64,000 nucleotides of DNA, taken from NCBI GenBank assembly GCA_916613615.1, contig OU744732.1, positions 30,266,673 through 30,330,672 on the forward strand, in the 5' to 3' direction. A program made the translations under genes and the position numbers. The notes under the pieces were generated by a model. It saw only the letters and a program-made list of their open reading frames with translations, ran no database searches and had not been told where the DNA came from. Positions 56,555 through 64,000 of the stretch are shown here, piece by piece; position 1 is the first letter of the stretch, and each line of letters opens with the position of its first letter. The DNA comes from Steromphala cineraria (taxonomy: Eukaryota; Mollusca; Gastropoda; Trochida; Trochidae).

Positions 56555-56775
56555 TTTAAGGGGCAGTAAGTAGCACGTTTTAGGGGGAATATAAGGTGAT
56601 GTCAAGAAAATGAAAATTAATGGTTCCAATTGAAAGACAAATTGAATGCATGTAAACTAAATGGAGCAGTAATAATTCAAATATATAACGAAAAGTTTAG
56701 CCCTGCGATTCCTTTTTCTTACACAAAATGAATTAACGGCGTTCACATAAAATGGCCGCCAATGGATTTTATATT
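56555..56775 (-). repeat. MITE family A copy, inverted and truncated
   Basis: TTTAAGGGGCAGTAAGTAGC (with a 4-bp insertion) and the reversed interior to AAAATGGCCGCCAATGGATT, then unrelated sequence. The far terminal repeat is missing. Confidence 0.78.
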
Positions 56776-57051
56776 AATAAGTTGTAATATGGAACAAATA
56801 AATTCAATTAAATTCATGATGTTAATTTTCATGGATGCAGATCAACAGAGGCTAAGCAATTTTTAGTTTAATGCTATATCTATCAAGCGATTTAATAGTT
56901 TAAAAGCTAGTGCCTTCGTGGTCACTATTTAGAATACCCTTTCAAAAGCAAAAGACGCTGTATCCTTCGTTAGTAATTGGATCTGTAGGCATTGTCCTAT
57001 CATTTAAAATAATTAATCAGTCGCCATGTCTGCACGAGTACGAATGACTAT

Positions 57052-57131
57052 AGAAGAAGAAGAAGAAGAAGAAGAAGAAGAAGAAGAAGAAGAAGAAGAA
57101 GAAGAAGAAGAAGAAGAAGAAGAAGAAGAAA
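57052..57131 (+). repeat. (GAA)n microsatellite
   Basis: About 26 uninterrupted AGA/GAA triplets. Confidence 0.97.
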
Positions 57132-57648
57132 AATTATTTTATTAAAGTGTCACATGTTACATTTCTAGTAAAAAATATAGGTATCACGTGACAAATGTAA
57201 CATCCGGCCTTTAGTCCCACGAGACACTTAATAACGTTAAAACTTAGAACGTAGAAATTGTTTTTTTCAAAACAAGATCAATATTAGAAACTGTCCATGA
57301 TTTTGAGTAGAGCTGAGGATCATCAGAAACAACCGGTAGTCCGCAATTACAAAGGATGTGTTTGATATGGTTTAGCTAGTCATAATCAATGAGCATTTTG
57401 CTTTATTTCGTAAGGTATTGAAGAATAAAACATGCTTTTTTATTTATTGAATGTGCAAATATCAATTTCTCAAGTATACAATACATCGTTTAGAAATTAG
57501 AAGCTGAAAAGGTTCTTTACCTAGTTGTCCGTACACCATTAAATTCGTTGCATTGAACCTGAAACCAGTAGCTAGTTTGAGAAATTTGAAGTGTACTCTT
57601 TATAAAATTCAGTGTCCTCATGTCCCCATGTTTCACATCCATACAATT
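57132..57648. other. Intergenic, no gene seen
   Basis: Nothing recognised. Confidence 0.4.
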
Positions 57649-57806
57649 ATAAGTGTAGGATCAAAACCGAGCCAGAGGTGTTGTTGATAATGTAAGCCCG
57701 CGGCAGAGGGAAATTGGAAAGGGCCGACAGGCCCGCCCCAATTTCCCGAGGCTGAGGGCTTACATTATCAAACAACACCGAGGGCGAGGTTTTGATCTAA
57801 CTTATG
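57649..57806. repeat. Hairpin element with GC-rich loop
   Basis: GGATCAAAACCGAGCC, GGTGTTGTTGATAATGTAAG and CCC pair with GGGCTTACATTATCAAACAA and CGAGGTTTTGATC. Arms about 65 bp. The loop is rich in GGCCGACAGGCCCGCCCC. Confidence 0.7.
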
Positions 57807-58024
57807 AACCGAGATAAACCGTAGTTACAAAATAATTTCAATAATAAGTATAAAAATGGATTCATTGATTTTTACTGGTAGGGAATCACCATGAGCAAGC
57901 GGAGAGCACATCCGCGCCCTGCACGTGCTTTGCGCTCGCTACCCAAGCCGTGAACGTGAAATGCATGCGCTATCTGCCTCGTGAAGTTCACATGATTGTC
58001 ACTGTGGAAAATACATCATTGTTC

Positions 58025-58095
58025 TCGTGGGCCTTTATAGCCGAGTTGTCAAAGGCGCCAGTTTAGTAAGCGAGTGATGCAGAGTTCGAAACCAG
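58025..58095 (+). repeat. tRNA-Leu-like sequence, probable SINE head
   Basis: TAGCCGAGTTGTCAAAGGCG then CCAGTTTAG resembles the D-arm and anticodon-arm start of tRNA-Leu (GGCCGAGTGGTCTAAGGCGC). AGAGTTCGAAACC stands for the B box. The acceptor stem and anticodon stem do not close, so it is not a functional tRNA. Confidence 0.5.
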
Positions 58096-58225
58096 GCATG
58101 CGAACGTTATATTTGTGATTTGTCAAAAATTTGATGTTTTGTGATGGTATTTATTCGAAGAAGGACTTTGAAACAAAGAAACAAAACGTGTATAATCCCA
58201 ATCAAAACTAGGACTGCCGCGGCAG

Positions 58226-59063
58226 TACTTAGGTCTTCAAGATTGCTGTTTGACCTTCACATACTGTTTGACCTTCACATGCATGTTTGACCTTCACATG
58301 CATGTTTGTTAAAGAGGTTTAAACCATACCGACCAAAACATCACTTTCAAAAATGCAAAGTTTGACCCTTCCTCCTGACCGGAAGTGACTGTTCGCGAGC
58401 GATTTTATTCTTTGATCTTAAAGACCTTGCTCATGTTTAGCTCTCATGCAAAAATCATTAAGTTCTACTGTCTGGTTTTTGAGTTATCTGCCCTTGAAGT
58501 TTGCGATTTTGAGATTTTGGTAAACTTTGAAAGGTCACAGCACAAAAAATGTTCATGTTAGCACCATTAAACGACATAGCTTTTATGTACAATACTTCAG
58601 CTACATTCAGTATGAATTTCAGCTCTGTAGTGCAAGTATCTTCAGAGAAGAAGATTGTCAAAGGCGGGTGGGGTCGGAAATCGTCAAAAATGCACTAAAA
58701 GCAAGATGGCGGCCGAAGCACGTGACCTACAAATTTGCCATGATTTACTTTTTTTCATTATTTTTTATTGCGCTTCTTTTAAAAAAAAATTAAAGTCTCT
58801 AAGTGCATTTTGAAAAAAAAATCAATGTTAAATTTTCAATTTTGGATTCGATCTGGACCTTTAACGTACTGGTCGATTTTGCCCAAAAGCTTAGCATGTC
58901 GATTCCAGGGTAAGGGTTATCAGCATGCCAAGTTTCGTCCCATTTGGAGTAGCCGTTTGAGCTGTAGCTCGTTCAAAAAAAAAGTACAAATAATAATAAC
59001 AAAAAGAACTTGAAGAAATCGGATAAAAACAATAGGTCTTCACGACTTTGTCTTGAAGACCTA
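58226..59063. repeat. Possible element with TTAGGTCTTCAAGA-type ends
   Basis: CTTAGGTCTTCAAGATTG at the left and GTCTTGAAGACCTAA at the right are inverted. The right end also has an inner TAGGTCTTCACGAC. The body contains a triple TTTGACCTTCACATRC repeat near 58250-58300. No ORF. Confidence 0.4.
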
Positions 59064-59089
59064 ATAAATTTCCGAAAAATTCTAGAGTA

Positions 59090-59165
59090 AGCCCCGGGCT
59101 TTCCTAGAGAAAGCCCTGGGCATTCTTCAAGAAAGCCCTGGGCATTGTTGGAGAATGCCCGGCAA
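59090..59165 (+). repeat. Short tandem repeat
   Basis: GAAAGCCCTGGGCATTSTT recurs, with GAATGCCCGG at the end; a unit of about 24 bp, two and a half copies. Confidence 0.65.
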
Positions 59166-59379
59166 AGAGGTTTATCCGGTAAAAGAAGAACCTAATAGAA
59201 CAATAGAGTGACGTCACTGGAGGTTTATAAAGGTGTCTTTCAAATGCAGCAAGAAGTAGGTCAAGCGGCAATTAAAAAAATTATGGAACGATTCAATAGC
59301 GCAATTGATGCCTTCATACCGAGATTAGCTATATATTCAACAGCAATGTCATGCGACTATTTCTGTGCAGCAACGTTCC

Positions 59380-59960
59380 TTAGTGTTTGTAAGTGTTTAC
59401 AACTTCACATTTCTTATAATACAGGGATAACGACTTTTTATGAGTAGCTGCAGGTCCCGAACCAAATAAATAATGTTTCTGGCTAGTGTTTACTTTAAGT
59501 TTACATCTGTCACCATATTTATCAAATGAATAAAGTAAGTTTTGTAAACCATCATAGGAGAACAGTATCGTCTGCATAAAGTAGATTCAATCTTTCATTA
59601 AAAGGATACTAGTAAAAAGCTTACCAAAGCAGTTTTAAATAGATATAGGTCTATTTGAAGCTGGGTCCGCGCGATTTACCTATTTCTTTTATATAGGTTT
59701 TCTGTGCCAGTGAGCCAAGCTTGGGGCATTATTCTAGTTTCGAGTATAGCATTAAGATATTTGCCATATAAATGTAGTAATGTTTGTAAGACTGAAGAAA
59801 AGTGAACGTTGAAAATCAAACCTAAACCAGGGGACTTGTTATTTTTCAGATTATTGAGAGCTTGTGTTTTGTGCTTGTTTATTTGCTGGTATTTCTTCAT
59901 GAAGTACACTGGTATCATAATTTGGTGAGTCTTTTGATTCATCAAAATCTATGTCACCAC
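59380..59960 (-). pseudogene. LINE reverse-transcriptase remnant
   Basis: On the minus strand, ALNNLKNNKSPGLGLIFN, then KYLNAILETRIMPQAWLTG match the finger region of non-LTR reverse transcriptases. Closer to 59560 the frame reads NLLYADDTVLL, the YADD catalytic motif. The segment between is too short, so part is deleted, and stops break the frame. Confidence 0.68.
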
Positions 59961-60125
59961 CAATAGTGCATTAATTAAAGGCTTTGCAAAAATCTTAGAA
60001 ATCATCCAATGAAATTGGACACTATTCATCTTTACAGCGGCCTTCGGTAGTGCCTAGGCGACAATTTATATACGCTATTTCATTCAAAACAACTACTGAG
60101 TTACCTTGACCTTCCCTCAGTGACC

Positions 60126-60370
60126 CATCGTCCTACGCAAAGCCACAAATCCGGGTTTCCGAACTGTTAGTTTTTAATACCTTGCTGCCGACCCTTGAGT
60201 TTTCTGCCCTTACAGGCGATTGTAAGCAACCTCAAGTTAATTTCTGATTGGACTATTACTTTCTCTCAAGGTAAGTTAGAGAGCAAGAACAGAAAACTCA
60301 AAGGTCGACAGCAAGGCATAAAACTATAACAGTTCGGAAACTTGCGTTTTAGGCTTTGCGTAGGAAGATG
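60126..60370. repeat. Palindromic MITE, family F
   Basis: CATCGTCCTACGCAAAGCC at the left and GGCTTTGCGTAGGAAGATG at the right, with further pairing of GTTTCCGAACTGTTA and AACAGTTCGGAAAC. Second copy of 7285-7465. Confidence 0.75.
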
Positions 60371-60894
60371 TTATTGACCTTGCTTTCTGACAATTTAAGT
60401 TGACACACATTCACTTGGAATGTTTTCAAGAATACATCTATCTTGATTAACATTACCCGGTTTCCTATCAGGAGTGTGTGTATTGTCAAAAGCTTGAGTA
60501 TGTTGATTGCACTTTTAAACATATTTGGTTTAAAGAAGGTGTTTTGTATTGACTGAATTGTATGTTAAAGCCGCATGCAAGACCCCGTACAAAGATATTT
60601 TAAACATATCATTGTTCACTTTGTTATGTATAATTTCGATCGCCCACAGAGTCAGATGAAACAAATGAGAGGTTGAAACGAACATATGAACAATTCTTCC
60701 TTAAGGTTTAATCTCATTGGCATAATTTCCTATTTCTTTAGCAGGAGTATTACCGGGTTTTTAACAAAGTCAATTATATATTAATGAAACATTTCATAGA
60801 GTATTATGTGAACTCTTTTAAAAAAAGTTCAGTACATGCATATGTTTCCAAAAGTAACAAAATCGTGACAATTCAACATGATATGACGGAAAGA
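60371..60894. other. Intergenic, no gene seen
   Basis: Nothing recognised. Confidence 0.4.
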
Positions 60895-61270
60895 AGTTAA
60901 AACAATTTTCTGTGATATAAGTAAAGCCTATTATAAGGTCTGGCAAAGGGGAACTATTCATAAGCCAGAATCGTATGGCATTTACAGCGAACTAATAAAA
61001 TGTTACTACGGGTTGCATTTAAAAGGTATAGTTTAGAAAATAAATATGTACTGGCTGGAGTACCACAGGGCTCAGGTCAGAACCACCATTATTCTTGATA
61101 TACTTTAATGACATTGTATGTGACGTCAAAAGTAATATATACGTCTCTTTACGGATGACACTTCGCTGTACGTAATTATTGAAGATTCGTTCATTGCTGT
61201 AACATGTCTAAACAATGATTAAGACAAATGGCTGAAAAGGGGAACAATAAAAAGACTGAAAAAAAGAAGG
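60895..61270 (+). pseudogene. LINE reverse-transcriptase remnant
   Basis: Plus-strand frames read FCDISKAYYKVWQRG, then ESYGIYSELIKCYYG, then AGVPQGSG, then LIYFNDIVCDV and LFTDDTSLYV. These are the palm motifs of a non-LTR reverse transcriptase (FxDxSKAFDxVWH, GVPQGS, FADDT). Frameshifts and stops interrupt it. It is opposite in strand to the fragment at 59380-59960 and need not be the same element. Confidence 0.75.
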
Positions 61271-61356
61271 TGCGTTACGTATGGTTGATATAAAAAAAGA
61301 TAAAAGCTAATAAGAATAACAAACTTTACTGTAGCAAAAAGACTCATCTAAACCCC

Positions 61357-61705
61357 ATTCCCTCCCCACAGAGGCAGATCAAGTCATGTTGATTTAGCCT
61401 CTGTTCTATTACGACGAGTTTGTGGGATAGAATGGGATATGCCTGATTGGAGGCAATCAAACTTAGTTGTGCAATCAGCGACGCTGTTCTAAAATCATCA
61501 TTTTGGCTACTGAAACAAGGCAAAGGCATTGTGATATGAACCACCCTTTCCATGCGAGAAGCCTTGTCATTTGATAAAGAAATTCAAATGTATTGAGATG
61601 AAAGTTTTTTTCCGACAGGGGAAACTGCCGGAACCCACGGATTTCGTCGTAATATAACAGAGGCTAAATCAACTTGACTTGATCTGCCTCTATGGGGAGA
61701 GAATG
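61357..61705. repeat. Palindromic MITE, family J, longer copy
   Basis: ATTCCCTCCCCACAGAGGCA, GATCAAGTCATGTTGATTTA and GCCTCTGTTCTATTACGACG at the left pair with the right arm ending TGCCTCTATGGGGAGAGAAT. About 349 bp with a unique centre; the copy at 890-1042 is shorter. Confidence 0.75.
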
Positions 61706-62469
61706 CCTAAACCCTTGTAATATATCTTTCTATCAGATTTGTAGATTTGGGGCAAATGGTGGAAGTTTTAGATATTATGAATCTATTTAGGCTTGAATAT
61801 TTAAAAGTATGGACAAGCTATTGACAAAGGAATGAAGTCGATAACAATATGACACTTCATGACAACGCACCAGTGGACAAGTGTCGATTTGCACTTCCTT
61901 TAAGTGCTCTAAACAATTGAACCATCCCCCTACTGTTCAGATCTGACTCTCTGTGATTATATTTTTTTTCGCAATTTGAGGTCGCACCTGCTTGAAACAA
62001 GGTTTGGCGATGACGATGGAAGGCAACTGAGCCGTGGTTGAGGGACCATCGTATGACTTCAATTTTGAGAGCACATGCAGTCTCAAGGACAAATTGGCAA
62101 ATGTTTATCGGAGAATGAAAGCAAAATCAAACCTGCACGCAACTGCTTTATGCAGTGTTAAAATATTACCCATCCGCCAGTCCTTACACTGACTTATTTT
62201 TTGCCAGGTTGGTTACTTTTTGGATAGGAATGGTAACTTAAATACAATTTTCTCCTAAGGAATTGACCAATTAATTTTCAGGTCACACTTGGCTACCACT
62301 CTTTTTTATACACTGCTTTATATCAATTTTCCCCGTACGTATTTATTTGTTCAAACAAATCACGTTTTCGAATTGTTATGAACATTCCTTGTGATTATAT
62401 GTAAAGTATTAGATGTGTCGAAGTGTCAAAACACAATACATGAGACAACACATCTTTCGAAGAATTTAA
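61706..62469. other. Intergenic, no gene seen
   Basis: Nothing recognised. Confidence 0.4.
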
Positions 62470-62475
62470 TTTATT
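62470..62475 (-). terminator. Poly(A) signal candidate, family member H
   Basis: AATAAA on the minus strand about 160 nt past the stop at 62634. Confidence 0.4.
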
Positions 62476-62633
62476 TCCTCAAAATCTTTTAAAAACTTAT
62501 TTCTTGAGTTAACAAGTCATTGATATATAATGTAATGATATATTATCAAGTTGTACAATACTTGGACGATCCCAATCCTTACAATTATTCAAGGGACATA
62601 ACTCCTTGTTATCAACTTTTAAACAAAGTGACA

Positions 62634-63364
62634 TCAGCAGCAGCAGCCAGACGATCCAGAGGACCCGGATGAGGATCCAGAAGACCCGGATGACTTGCTG
62701 GGATGATGGTGATGGTGAATAATGACCTCCTCACTGTAGCTGCTACTGCTGCTACTGCTACTGCTACTGTGGCGGTGATGTCTGTGATGACGGTGATGGC
62801 GATGGTGTCGGTGGTGGTGGTGATGGTGTCGATGGTGACGGTGGTGGCGATGATGGTGATGACAATGACGTCGATGACGATGATAAGAACAGGTCAAAGC
62901 TGCCATCACTGTAATAAAATGATAAATGAATGGAAAGTTGTTGCTTGATTAACAAAAGTGACAATATGGCTTGTATGTGCAAATGACAAACTCCTGATAA
63001 TGCATTTACAGCTTATTTGAAACAAATTATAACAAGAATATGACTACCGATTGATAGCGTCATATCAATGTTTTCACTTCAAAAACCTTAAATCAGCGAA
63101 CATTCTATTGATACATTAATCCAAAAGTTAGATGTTTCTCAATGACAAATTCAATTCTCAACCCTATTTAAAGCATTTACGGGGCACCATTATACCTGAA
63201 TATCCTATATAAGAAATAATTTGATCTCTTTGTGATTATTCAGGTCGAAACACGACATGTACATAACTAGAAAATCAACTATTAAATCTATTTTATCATA
63301 TATTCTCGTAAAGTCTATCAAACTCACCAACGATGATCAGAAGGAATAAAGTAATCTTCTTCAT
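62634..63364 (-). CDS. Secreted His-rich, Ser/Gly-rich, CCC-ending protein (family member H)
   Basis: Exon 1 is complement(63328..63364), 37 nt, MKKITLFLLIIV, phase 1, GTGAGT. Exon 2 is complement(62634..62908), 275 nt, after TTTTATTACAG. The protein has 103 residues. The signal peptide is completed by VMAALTC. From SYHRHRRHCHHHH onward it is the same protein as member G: HHRHHR block, ten Ser, YSEEVIIHHHHH, PSKSSGSS repeats, CCC end. The signal peptides, exon 1 and intron differ clearly between the two genes, while exon 2 beyond the signal is nearly identical in DNA with only silent changes seen. Recent duplication plus selection, or gene conversion limited to exon 2, would both explain this. 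Confidence 0.88.
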
Positions 63365-63425
63365 GGTTTATTTCTAGTGTATTTTGCTCTTCCAAGATGT
63401 TGGTGACAAATCATGAAACGACTGC

Positions 63426-63433
63426 TTTTTATA
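63426..63433 (-). promoter_or_regulatory. TATA box of family member H
   Basis: CTATAAAAAG on the minus strand about 62 nt upstream of the ATG at 63364. Confidence 0.5.
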
Positions 63434-63809
63434 GGATTTTTGTGTGGTGGTAACCATTATTTAGCAAATCTCACAAATCAAAATCTAAATAAATATGATA
63501 ACCGCAACTTGGTTGTTTATCACCATGAACTTCCCTCGCAGTGTGAGGCAAAAGATCTATTCATTATCACAGCAATTATTAACAAATAATCGCCCCATTG
63601 GGTTTCTCCTTCCTACGAACTCACAGTTTTTATATAACAGTTTTCATGGTGTCAGGCGTACTGTCAACCATTATTAAGCATTTTTCACAAATCAAAGTGT
63701 ATATAAATACCAAATTACAACATGTTATTTTTTTCCCTACGAACACGCTCGCGACTGTGTGGATCAAAACAATATCAATGAATATTGGTATTTTTTAACA
63801 AATCAATAT
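63434..63809. other. Upstream flank of family member H
   Basis: The phrase AACCATTATTWAGCAWWTYT occurs twice (about 63450 and 63667), a weak direct repeat. No gene seen. Confidence 0.4.
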
Positions 63810-64000
63810 TTAAAGGCACCAATCGATCGGGTTTCATCCGCCATCTTGAAATGTTAGGATTGCGAGAAAACAGTGTGCTGTATTATGCCTATTCATTAGC
63901 AAAATTAAGAAATAACTACTTGATTGATAGAAGAGGAACATATTTACAAATAAGTCAGAATAAAAGTTACCAGTTACGACACCATTTTGTCGTAGTAATG
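63810..64000 (-). repeat. MITE family B copy, inverted, cut by the window end
   Basis: TTAAAGGCACCAATCGATCG then TCCGCCATCTTGAAATGTTA, the reversed 3' half of family B. The other half lies outside the window. Confidence 0.78.

Noticed and set aside
58025..58095. Functional tRNA-Leu gene
   Set aside because: Only the D-arm region and a weak B box match; stems do not close.

Overview
The window looks like animal nuclear DNA: AT-rich, intron-containing, and crowded with short inverted-repeat elements, SINEs and minisatellites. The repeat style (elements starting TTTTTAGCTCATCAG with runs of CGTCCGTC, elements ending in CCCCGCCGCGCG, a TATATAAAT-tailed SINE) and the secreted kringle/CCP gene suggest a lophotrochozoan, most likely a mollusc. 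That placement is inferred; the species cannot be read from the sequence.

The left edge (137-1386, +) holds the last two exons of a Gfo/Idh/MocA-type oxidoreductase. Three genes on the minus strand follow (7494-8626, 13470-14569, 19133-20557), and three related ones lie at the right side (53369-54036 +, 55165-55808 -, 62634-63364 -). All six encode small secreted proteins. Each has a 37-nt first coding exon ending in phase 1, a second exon that completes the signal peptide, then a His/Arg-rich or basic block and a Ser/Gly-rich tail. Four share the core SEEV-[VI]-[VI]-HHHH, and three end in CC or CCC. This clustered family is the most interesting system in the window. The two right-most minus-strand genes encode identical mature regions although their DNA differs at silent sites.

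Between the two halves of the cluster lies one long plus-strand gene (21922-50437). I reconstruct eight exons whose phases all agree and whose total is 1542 nt (513 residues plus stop): signal peptide, PAN/apple-like Cys-rich domain, linker, CCP, kringle, CCP, kringle. Its introns carry most of the repeats: a 5.4-kb inverted-repeat element with a 5-bp target duplication, a 151-bp tandem array, a roughly 146-bp tandem array, and a 4.7-kb minisatellite of 31-bp units. Several exon edges directly abut, or are built from, transposable-element ends.

The rest is non-coding or decayed: about a dozen copies of one TTAA-flanked MITE (family A), other MITE and hairpin families, Tc1/mariner remnants, LINE reverse-transcriptase remnants, tRNA-derived SINEs and a (GAA)n microsatellite. 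All gene models come from reading splice signals and phases by eye; no transcript evidence was available.
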